Assembly: GCA_036505295.1 (NCBI GenBank)
Contig: DASXTQ010000002.1
Span: 1-22,712, forward strand
Length of the DNA: 22,712 bases
Reading direction: 5' to 3'
Origin: WS-7 sp036505295
Lineage (GTDB): Bacteria; Eisenbacteria; RBG-16-71-46; SZUA-252
Below the pieces are notes generated by a model. The model did no database searches. It was given only the letters and a program-made list of their open reading frames with translations, and had not been told where the DNA came from. Positions 8,506-15,049 of this stretch are shown in pieces. Numbering within the stretch: position 1 is the first letter of the stretch; the number at the start of each line of letters is the position of its first letter. A program made the translations under genes and the position numbers.

Positions 8506-8540
8506 GAGGGATTTGGGGCGCCGGATGGCTCTAATCCCTC
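8506..8540. repeat. Inverted repeat in the leader of the FG-GAP gene
   Basis: GAGGGATT (8506-8513) and AATCCCTC (8533-8540) are perfect 8-bp arms around a 19-nt loop. They lie in the 108-bp gap between the DUF1697 stop and the FG-GAP start. No T-run follows on either strand, so it is not an obvious intrinsic terminator. It could be a leader hairpin or an operator. Confidence 0.35.
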
Positions 8541-8587
8541 CGCGGAACAGGGTACGCCCCGCGCGTTCTCGAAGCAACGTTCCTATG

Positions 8588-9151
8588 TCATGGCCCTCCA
8601 GCCATCTCGACGAGCCTCAGCACCGTCCTCCAGTTGCGCATGGTGCTCGTCGTCGAAAGCTTCGTGTCGAAGTACTCGTTCGTGAGCTTGCTGCGCCCAA
8701 CGCCGTTCGGGCAGCGGAGGTAGACCTCGCGACCCCGCACCTCGAACTCGTCGGGCGGCGAGCGCTTGGGATCAAGGGCCGCGATCTTGCCTGAAGGTGG
8801 TCGATCCGCGAGGAACATGACGTGCAGCGCTTCAGCATCGGCGCCCGCTCGCAAGAACGGATTACCCCGAGCTATGGCGCGGAGCTCTCCGGCCGTGCGC
8901 ATGATTACCGGCACCCGGAAGCCGAGGCGGTCGGAAATCGTCGCCGCGATCACGCCTGGAACGCGAGAGGCGCGCGCCTCGGTCGCGCGGAACACGACGT
9001 TGCCGCTCTGGATGTACGTCAGGACCTCGCCGCACCCCGCCTCGGCGAACATCGCGACGAGATCCTTCATGGACAGCCGGTTCTTGCCGGCTACGTTGAT
9101 GCCGCGCAAGAGTGCAACGTAGAGACCGCCCGCCCTCGGGCCGCCGCTCAC
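8588..9151 (-). CDS. DUF1697 family protein
   Basis: A 187-residue cytoplasmic protein of the DUF1697 family, whose biochemical role is not known. Family hallmarks are clear near the N-terminus: YVALLRGINVAGKNRLSMKD and LTYIQSGNVVF. They are followed by NPF, the ALHVMFLAD strand and, at the C-terminus, the KLTNEYFDTKL / STMRNWRTVLRL pair typical of the family. The length is normal for the family. The start is a GTG 7 bp after the protease stop, with no strong ribosome site; the first residues (MSGGPRAGG) are not conserved, so the true start may be slightly later. It is probably read through from the protease promoter. No functional link to its exported neighbours is visible. Confidence 0.9.
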   Translation of the reverse strand: MSGGPRAGGLYVALLRGINVAGKNRLSMKDLVAMFAEAGCGEVLTYIQSGNVVFRATEARASRVPGVIAATISDRLGFRVPVIMRTAGELRAIARGNPFLRAGADAEALHVMFLADRPPSGKIAALDPKRSPPDEFEVRGREVYLRCPNGVGRSKLTNEYFDTKLSTTSTMRNWRTVLRLVEMAGGP

Positions 9152-9158
9152 CCGGCGG

Positions 9159-10922
9159 TCAGCGCGCTACTACGAATTTGGCGCTCCCTCGAAGGCCCTC
9201 TGCCTGGGCGTGAACGAAGTACACGCCCGAGGCCGCGGGTAATCCGTCGCCCCGAGATCCATCCCACACCGTACGTGCGGAGGCAGAGGTCCAGCGCCGG
9301 ATCAGGCGGCCCTGCACGTCGTAGAGCGCCATCGCACACGGACGGTCGCGGAATCCTCCGAGGGCGAACTCCACCGGGAAGCTTCCCGTTCGCGTGAGCA
9401 CACGCACCGAAGGCGCACCGGCCGCCGAGGAGGCCATACCGCCATTCGAACCCGTGCGGTTCCCCGAGCCATACATCAACGCGGACGGCGTTGCGGCTAC
9501 CGCTTCCATGCCCTGAACCAGGCCGGCCCCCGTGGCACGCTCGTCCCACGGCAGGACGAACTCACCCAATGGAGTGAAGAAGGAGGTGGCCGAGTTTGGC
9601 ATCGGAAGCGCGGTGCTCCTCAGAGCGGCCTCGGCCTCCGATTGGGTAAGCCCAGGGTTCTTCTCGAGCATTCGGGCCACGATGCCCGCAACATGCGGCG
9701 CAGCGAACGAGGTGCCAAAAATGAAATTGTCCACGGCGTCGAATGCGACCTCTCTCCCCTCCGAGAAGCCGGGGCCGAAGAGCCATTCCCCGAAAACGTA
9801 TGAGCCGGGGGCGACGACGTCAATCATGCTGCCCGCAGGAACGGATCCAGGTTCACGGCCGGAGAAAAACGCTACATATGCCTGGGTCGGATCATTCTCG
9901 GGAACATCGCCGAAGAACCAGGGGTCCGGGGGAAGACCCTCACTCTTCCAGCCGACGGCCCCCGCAGTAATGCATTGGGGCAGTCGTCCTGGGAAGGACA
10001 CGGTGTTGAAGGGGTTGAAGTTTCCGGCGATGGTCACGAAGAGCACCCCGTGGGAGATCGCATAATCAATCGCCGAGGCCAGGACTTGGGAAGAACCAAC
10101 GGCCTGGATGCTGAAGTTGATCACCATCGGACCCGGGATGGCCCCGCTGGCCTTCAGATTCGCGACGTGAATGATCCCGGCCGTGAACCAGGAGAACCAG
10201 CCGAAGTTGAACTGGTTGAGGACGCGAATCGGCAGAATGCGCGCACCGGGAGCCGCCCCGGACACGAACCCGAAATCGTCGGGAAAGCCGACAATGACGC
10301 TGCTCACCGCGAGACCGTGCGGAAAGAGGCCGATCTGCCCACCCACTCCACGGATCGCCTGTAAATTGGCGTGGAAATCCCCATACCCCTCCGCACCGAA
10401 CCCGGCTGCATGTTCGACGTCGACGCTGTTTGCCGGAAGGAACTCCTCCCAGTTTTGAGGTAGGCCCGCATCCACAACGGCAACGGTGACGCCGGCGCCG
10501 GTCTCTGCCGAGCCTGGCGTATTGGCCATGTCCTGATTCCACGTGAGAATCGGGGACGAGAGCGGAACCGTGGTCATGGTCGGCGACGGTTGTCCGGGGG
10601 CGCTGGGCGGGTCCCCCGTGACTCCAGCTTGGAGGTCGGGCTCCACCAACTCTACCAGTGGATTCGCCGCCAGCGCAGATACCTTCGACGGCGAGGCGAC
10701 GACCGCCATGGCGCGAATCTCCGGCCACACAAACGAGACCTTGACGCATTGCTCGGCGATGGCCGCGACGACGTCGGGCGTCAGGGCCACCTTGCTCTTC
10801 ACGAGCAGTTGAGTCATGCCCGTGCCGGCGAAACCTGTCCCGGCCGGAACGCTGAGTAGGAAGAAGAATGCTGCGAGAAATGTGGAGACTAGGCGGGTCG
10901 GACGATTCCGGGGCACCGGCAT
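9159..10922 (-). CDS. Secreted subtilisin-family (S8) serine protease with C-terminal sorting domain
   Basis: An exported peptidase of 587 residues. It has a signal peptide (1-32), an inhibitor-I9-like propeptide (about 36-97, ending LVELVEPDLQAG) and a subtilase domain (about 140-475). The triad is complete: Asp151 in VAVVDAGL, His202 in FPHGLAVSSVI and Ser405 in GTSFAAPHVAGI, with oxyanion Asn301 in TIAGNFN. The Asp motif is DAG rather than the usual DTG/DSG. The last 85 residues are a FlgD-like / type-IX-like sorting domain: MALYDVQGRLIRRW, WDGSRGDGLPAASGVYFV, and VVAR at the end. GGGAGGT lies 5 nt before the ATG. A near-consensus sigma70 promoter lies about 87 bp upstream. The DUF1697 gene follows after 7 bp. 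Confidence 0.95.
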   Translation of the reverse strand: MPVPRNRPTRLVSTFLAAFFFLLSVPAGTGFAGTGMTQLLVKSKVALTPDVVAAIAEQCVKVSFVWPEIRAMAVVASPSKVSALAANPLVELVEPDLQAGVTGDPPSAPGQPSPTMTTVPLSSPILTWNQDMANTPGSAETGAGVTVAVVDAGLPQNWEEFLPANSVDVEHAAGFGAEGYGDFHANLQAIRGVGGQIGLFPHGLAVSSVIVGFPDDFGFVSGAAPGARILPIRVLNQFNFGWFSWFTAGIIHVANLKASGAIPGPMVINFSIQAVGSSQVLASAIDYAISHGVLFVTIAGNFNPFNTVSFPGRLPQCITAGAVGWKSEGLPPDPWFFGDVPENDPTQAYVAFFSGREPGSVPAGSMIDVVAPGSYVFGEWLFGPGFSEGREVAFDAVDNFIFGTSFAAPHVAGIVARMLEKNPGLTQSEAEAALRSTALPMPNSATSFFTPLGEFVLPWDERATGAGLVQGMEAVAATPSALMYGSGNRTGSNGGMASSAAGAPSVRVLTRTGSFPVEFALGGFRDRPCAMALYDVQGRLIRRWTSASARTVWDGSRGDGLPAASGVYFVHAQAEGLRGSAKFVVAR

Positions 10923-11008
10923 GCTGCACCTCCCTCTGTCCTGGTGGCGGAAACACTCGAGAGGTGAGTCGCGGTTCGACCCCCCGAGGTGCCCCGCAAA
11001 TCGGCCGG

Positions 11009-11037
11009 ATTCTAGCCCAACGAGGCCTCCAAGTCAA
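11009..11037 (-). promoter_or_regulatory. Sigma70-type promoter of the S8 protease gene
   Basis: On the minus strand TTGACT (11032-11037) and TAGAAT (11009-11014) stand exactly 17 bp apart; each matches its consensus hexamer at five of six positions. The pair lies about 87 bp before the protease ATG and after the methyltransferase stop, in a gap with no other gene. It makes the protease (and probably DUF1697) a separate transcription unit. Confidence 0.7.
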
Positions 11038-11088
11038 GGCCAATTCGTCGGTTGCGAGGACCTTTGACCACGGTCTCGAAGCGCCTGA

Positions 11089-11925
11089 TCACCTTGTAGG
11101 ATCCACACTCTGCGCCTCGAACACGATTGCCTGGAGGTGAACCGGGACCGGCCGGCCTCCGAGCTTCTTGGTGATGCTCGCGGCCAGCTGCTTCACGACT
11201 TCATCAACGCTCGCCCCGCCCCTCGCCTGGATCTCGTTGACAACCGGATTTCCTTCCACCAGGCCGCGGGCGAATTCTTCCGCGCTTGGTGACTGGCTTC
11301 TCGTCGAGACGACTACGTCATTGATGTGCGAGAAACCTGCGGATTCGAGCATCGTCCGGATCAGCTGTCGGTCATGAAACCCGAATGGGGTCTCATAGAA
11401 GGTCGGCGGATCGGCCGGGAAAAGCCGCGTAATCGTCTCATGGGCGATCGATGCGAACCGGTTCTTGTCGATGGTGTCCCACACGTTGAAGAGGAATTGG
11501 CCGCCCAGTCTGAGCACTCGGTGGGCCTCTCGGAGCGCCGCCGCCTTGTCGGGCGCGAACATGATTCCGAACTGGCACACGACCGCATCGAATGATGCCG
11601 ACTCGAAATTGAGGTTGCACATGTCGGCGACTTCCCAGCTAACGCGCGGGTCATCGCCGATAGCGATACGCGCCTGATCGAGCATGGCGGGATTGAGGTC
11701 GGTGGCGATCAGACCGGCATCGGGTTGGAGTGTCTCGAGCAGCCTTCGGGTCGCGATGCCCGAGCCGCAGGCGGTCTCGAGGATTCGTCCCGGGGCGGAC
11801 CGTCTGATGCGCTGCGCCAGGTCGCGCGCGTACGGATCGAAGATCACCGGGCCGAGATAGCGGTCGTAGTTTGCAGGGATCGATGCCGTGAATTGCGCGT
11901 GCGCCACTTTTTCCGGGGAAGTCAT
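11089..11925 (-). CDS. Class I SAM-dependent methyltransferase
   Basis: A 278-residue Rossmann-fold methyltransferase, UbiE/Methyltransf_11-like; its substrate is unknown. Motif I is ILETACGSG (48-56). The acidic residue after strand beta2 is Asp76 in IATDLNP, the post-II motif is VADM (99-102), and the beta4 motif is FDAVVCQFG (112-120). LRLGGQFLFNVWD (138-150) follows. The C-terminal part (about 175-278) is a helical cap. The frame is open back to 12147, but AAGGGAG lies 5 nt before the ATG at 11925, where family similarity also begins (SPEKVAHAQFTASIPANYDRYL). The upstream 74 codons are Arg/Ala-rich noise. An extended -10 element lies about 65 bp upstream. It is divergent from the PIG-L gene. 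Confidence 0.9.
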   Translation of the reverse strand: MTSPEKVAHAQFTASIPANYDRYLGPVIFDPYARDLAQRIRRSAPGRILETACGSGIATRRLLETLQPDAGLIATDLNPAMLDQARIAIGDDPRVSWEVADMCNLNFESASFDAVVCQFGIMFAPDKAAALREAHRVLRLGGQFLFNVWDTIDKNRFASIAHETITRLFPADPPTFYETPFGFHDRQLIRTMLESAGFSHINDVVVSTRSQSPSAEEFARGLVEGNPVVNEIQARGGASVDEVVKQLAASITKKLGGRPVPVHLQAIVFEAQSVDPTR

Positions 11926-11930
11926 ACCCA

Positions 11931-11937
11931 CTCCCTT
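11931..11937 (-). promoter_or_regulatory. Ribosome binding site deciding the methyltransferase start
   Basis: AAGGGAG on the minus strand with a 5-nt spacer to the ATG at 11925. The far-upstream start at 12147 has no similar site. Confidence 0.7.
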
Positions 11938-11991
11938 CTTGCCTGTGCGTAGGAGAGCCGCATTGTGGCCGCATGCTCGGGAAAGCGCCCG

Positions 11992-12000
11992 ATTATCGCA
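11992..12000 (-). promoter_or_regulatory. Extended -10 promoter element of the methyltransferase
   Basis: TGC followed directly by GATAAT on the minus strand fits the extended -10 form (TGn plus hexamer, five of six to TATAAT). It lies about 65 bp before the ATG at 11925. No good -35 hexamer is seen, which extended -10 promoters can lack. Confidence 0.45.
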
Positions 12001-12075
12001 TACCAACCGCCCCAGAGCACAAAACTCGTGGCGCCACGGCGCCTCCGAAGGCCGGATGGAGGCAACCCTGCAAAA

Positions 12076-12106
12076 GCGAGCCTTCGCACGCTGCGCGAGG
12101 GCTCGC
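12076..12106. other. Strong hairpin in the divergent intergenic region
   Basis: GCGAGCCTTCGC and GCGAGGGCTCGC can pair as a 12-bp stem (one G-U wobble as RNA) around the 7-nt loop ACGCTGC. Read on the minus strand it is followed by TTTT, so it could be a weak intrinsic terminator in that direction. It lies upstream of the methyltransferase -10 and 160 bp before the PIG-L start, inside the 325-bp gap 11926-12250. Apart from this and the methyltransferase signals I see nothing in that gap. Confidence 0.45.
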
Positions 12107-12265
12107 GCTCTTTGTGCGACTCGGGGAGGGAGATGCGGTCGGGGCAACCGGCCGTCTCGTCGTCGCTCGACCGCGTCGGTTTAGGAACGGTTAAGCCTCT
12201 CTGCCTAACCTCACCGTCCGATGTCGGGAACCGGTGCCCTTCGATGACGCGTGCGGGATGAAGAG

Positions 12266-13393
12266 ATGATCGATATTCGCGAGCGCCTGGCAGGCAACGA
12301 GCGGATCATGGTGATCGCTCCTCACCCGGATGATGAGTCCATCGCCACCGGGGGCGTTCTCTTCCTGGCCGCATCCGTTCATGCCCCGGTGCGTGTTCTG
12401 TACATGACGGATGGGGAGGACAATCCATGGGCCCAGCGCGCCACCGAGGCAAACTGGCGCATCACTTCGGACGATCGACGCCGCTGGGGTGCGCGCCGTC
12501 GGCGCGAGGCCCTGGACGCCCTCGCGTGTCTGGGAATCCCTCCCGACGCCGTAGGATTCCTGCAATTTGCCGACCAACGCCTCACGAACCTGCTGGTCGA
12601 GGGGGTGGACGAGCCGGCGCGACGGCTCGCAGAGGAAATCGCATCCTGGAAGCCGACCGCGCTTTTCGTGCCGTCCCTCGAAGACCGACATCCCGATCAC
12701 AGCGCCACCTCCGTCATATCTCAGTTAGCCCTGGCTCGACTGGAGTGCGACGCCCAGCCCCAAGTCTTCACGTATACCGTTCATGCGCCCCGAGGGTACG
12801 AACGAAGGGGACGTTTGCTGGCGCTCTCGCGTCCCGAACGTGACGCGAAGGAGCAGGCCATCCTTCGCCACGTCTCGCAGCTCAAGCTTCGGCGGCGCTT
12901 TCTTCTCCGATTTTTGGAGGAGCCCGAGCGATTCGAGCTGGGCCAGCCCGCCGCGATGGCAGCCAATGCGACACACCCGTTGCGCTTGCTGGGAGCGAAT
13001 TGCGAGGAGTGGTCGTTCGCGGTGCGAGACTCATTTCGTCTGGCCGTCGACCGGGCTACTCTGTTCTTGATCTCGCAGGGCGATGGCGAAGTGAACTCCA
13101 TGTCCCTTAGAATTCCGTATCGTGACGGTCGCCCTCGACTGTTCCACTCGAATGGCGGCGACCCTATCGGTGAGGTGACGACGCGCAAGAACAGGAGCCA
13201 CGTGGAGGTAACGATCACCAGCCCCCGCCTCCGCCCTGCCAATCTGCGCTTGGCGAAGGTGGAGCTTTGGTGGGACCGGAGACTCTGGTTCTTCGACCGT
13301 TGGCCCTGGCTGTCCTTTGGGCTCCCCGTGCGCCGCATGACTCGCACCAAGTCCGAGTCGGAGGACCGCGTTCGATCGTACGCCGAGCGGTGA
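12266..13393 (+). CDS. PIG-L (LmbE-like) family deacetylase with C-terminal extension
   Basis: A zinc-dependent N-deacetylase of the PIG-L family, which removes acetyl groups from GlcNAc-type sugars on lipids or small molecules; the substrate here is unknown. The metal motif APHPDDE lies near residues 18-24 and the second HPDH near 142-145, with YMTDGEDNP between. It has about 375 residues, while the catalytic domain needs only about 230. The last 140 residues are an unrecognised extension with beta-rich strings (SMSLRIPYRDGRP, HVEVTITSP) and a basic tail. I prefer the ATG at 12266 (GGGA 7 nt upstream) to the GTG at 12251, which has no ribosome site; this is uncertain. Its TGA overlaps the GTG start of the glycosyltransferase (GTGA), so the two are probably translated as a coupled pair. 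Confidence 0.88.
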   Translation: MIDIRERLAGNERIMVIAPHPDDESIATGGVLFLAASVHAPVRVLYMTDGEDNPWAQRATEANWRITSDDRRRWGARRRREALDALACLGIPPDAVGFLQFADQRLTNLLVEGVDEPARRLAEEIASWKPTALFVPSLEDRHPDHSATSVISQLALARLECDAQPQVFTYTVHAPRGYERRGRLLALSRPERDAKEQAILRHVSQLKLRRRFLLRFLEEPERFELGQPAAMAANATHPLRLLGANCEEWSFAVRDSFRLAVDRATLFLISQGDGEVNSMSLRIPYRDGRPRLFHSNGGDPIGEVTTRKNRSHVEVTITSPRLRPANLRLAKVELWWDRRLWFFDRWPWLSFGLPVRRMTRTKSESEDRVRSYAER

Positions 13394-14997
13394 GCGTCAG
13401 GAACCGACTGCCCCGCCTCGCCCTCCTACTCCTGGTTTGCGGCGTCGCCTTCTGGTGGCGCTTGGGTTACCTGGGGCTCATCGACCCGGACGAGCCCTTT
13501 TACGCCCAGTCATCTCGTGAAATGCTCCAGGCGCATGATTGGGTCACGCCCCGGATCTTCGACCAACCGCAGTTCGAAAAGCCGATTCTCATCTACTGGC
13601 TCTCCATAGGCTCCTTCCTGATATTCGGAGACAACGAGTTTGCCGTACGCACGCCCGCCGCGTTATTCGCCACCTTGCTCGTGTTCATGACCTGGGCATT
13701 CGGCACCCGGATCTTCAATCCGAGAGCGGGACTGCTATCCGCCATCGTGCTCGCGACCGCCACCGAATATTTCGTATCCGCTCGGATGATCTTGACCGAC
13801 ATGGTGTTCGCGGCCTTCGTCTGCGGCGCGGTGTTCTCGCTCTGGCTGGCGAGCCGTTCGGAACGCCGCCGCGATGCGTGGTTTGTGTTCGCGTGCGCGA
13901 TGAGCGGCCTCGCGGTCCTGACCAAGGGACCGCTGGGGCTGCTGATACCGGCGCTCGCGGCAGTAGCGCTATGGCTGGCGCGGGAGCACCCGCTTCCGCG
14001 GCGGTTCCCTCCAGTTGCGGTGGGACTGGCGGTCTTCGCCGCGATCGCGGTTCCGTGGTACGCGATTATGACGAAGGAGTTCGGAAGAACTTACTTCGAC
14101 GCCTTTTTCCTCCACGAGAACGTGAACCGCTTCTTCCATGCGGAACACCGCAACAATAATCACTTCTACTACTACCCGGTCGTGCTGATCGCGGGCTTCG
14201 TACCATGGACGCCCGTCCTGGCCACACTCTTCGGCCGCGCCCGGAGGGCTGCGATGTGGGAGGGCCCGCCGCGCTTTCTCGTCCTCTGGATTTTGCTCTG
14301 CCTCGGGTTCTTCACACTCGCGCAGTCGAAGCTCCCCAGCTACGTGCTGTTCCTCTTCGTGCCGCTTGCGTTGCTGATAGGGCGCGCTCTGGATACCCTG
14401 GCTCAGGATGGAGGGGTGGGACGCTTCGAGAAGTGGGCCATGTGGGCCTTGGGCGCCGCGCAGGTGGCGCCGTTCCTCGTTGCACCACGAATCCCGACGT
14501 ATCGCGATCTCGCATGGCCGCTTGGCTTCGTGGCCGCGTGCCTGGTGATCGCCCTCATCCTTCAGGTGCGGCGCGTCTGGGCTGGGTGGATCGCGGTGAC
14601 CGCGTCCAGCGCGCTCCTTCTACCCGTCGTGTGCCTGGCCTGGGCTGGTCCGGCCGTCGACGCGATCGTCTCCGCGCGTGCGCTCTCGAAGGAGATCCTT
14701 CGCGGGCTGCGCCCGTCCGAAACGCTCCTGGCGTCGCCGCTCTTGGTCCGGGGGGTTTTCTACTACACACACCGCCCGGTGAGCGTGCTCTCGGATCGGG
14801 AGCATCCCTTCTATACGCCCCACCCACTCCCCGTCGTCCGATCGCGTGATCTGGACCGCTACTTGATCGGGAAGGACGGCGCCCTGTGTGCCGTTTCAGC
14901 GCACGACTGGGCGCGTGTGGAACCCGAGTTGAGCCGGGACGGGTGGGTAGTGCAGGACACCCTCGGGGGTAAGGTCCTCGCAAGGCGCCACCCCTAG
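13390..14997 (+). CDS. Polytopic GT-C glycosyltransferase, family 39 / ArnT-like
   Basis: An integral membrane enzyme expected to move a sugar from a polyprenyl-phosphate carrier onto a lipid or protein on the periplasmic side. It has about 535 residues with roughly 10-12 membrane helices in the first 420, then a soluble tail. The catalytic first loop has DPDEPFYAQSSREML (from residue 32, Asp32/Glu35). It is followed by QFEKPILIYWL and FAVRTPAALFATLLVF, all typical of the PMT_2/ArnT group. HENVNRFF and the FVPWTPVL loop also fit. The open frame extends back to 13267, but that part lies inside the PIG-L gene in another frame. The GTG at 13390 overlaps the PIG-L stop and gives a normal basic n-region before helix 1. 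With the deacetylase it suggests a lipid- or polymer-sugar modification pathway. Confidence 0.9.
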   Translation: MSVRNRLPRLALLLLVCGVAFWWRLGYLGLIDPDEPFYAQSSREMLQAHDWVTPRIFDQPQFEKPILIYWLSIGSFLIFGDNEFAVRTPAALFATLLVFMTWAFGTRIFNPRAGLLSAIVLATATEYFVSARMILTDMVFAAFVCGAVFSLWLASRSERRRDAWFVFACAMSGLAVLTKGPLGLLIPALAAVALWLAREHPLPRRFPPVAVGLAVFAAIAVPWYAIMTKEFGRTYFDAFFLHENVNRFFHAEHRNNNHFYYYPVVLIAGFVPWTPVLATLFGRARRAAMWEGPPRFLVLWILLCLGFFTLAQSKLPSYVLFLFVPLALLIGRALDTLAQDGGVGRFEKWAMWALGAAQVAPFLVAPRIPTYRDLAWPLGFVAACLVIALILQVRRVWAGWIAVTASSALLLPVVCLAWAGPAVDAIVSARALSKEILRGLRPSETLLASPLLVRGVFYYTHRPVSVLSDREHPFYTPHPLPVVRSRDLDRYLIGKDGALCAVSAHDWARVEPELSRDGWVVQDTLGGKVLARRHP

Positions 14998-15036
14998 AGA
15001 GGGAGACCCGTCTCTTCAGCAATGCTGCCCTTCGGT

Positions 15037-15042
15037 TAGAAT
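15037..15042 (+). promoter_or_regulatory. Possible -10 element close to the start codon (leaderless?)
   Basis: TAGAAT matches TATAAT at five of six and ends 7 bp before the ATG at 15050. No ribosome site lies between. This spacing is what a leaderless transcript would show. The same hexamer in the same TAGAATCCG context is the -10 of the protease promoter. No good -35 is visible at 16-18 bp. Confidence 0.4.
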
Positions 15043-15049
15043 CCGCGCC

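Noticed and set aside
11926..12147. N-terminal extension of the methyltransferase frame to 12147
   Set aside because: The added 74 residues are Arg/Ala-rich without domain similarity, cover a hairpin and a promoter element, and the ATG at 11925 has a strong ribosome site.
13267..13389. Upstream start of the GT39 frame at 13267
   Set aside because: It lies wholly inside the PIG-L gene in another frame; the GTG at 13390 overlaps the PIG-L stop and begins a normal membrane protein N-terminus.
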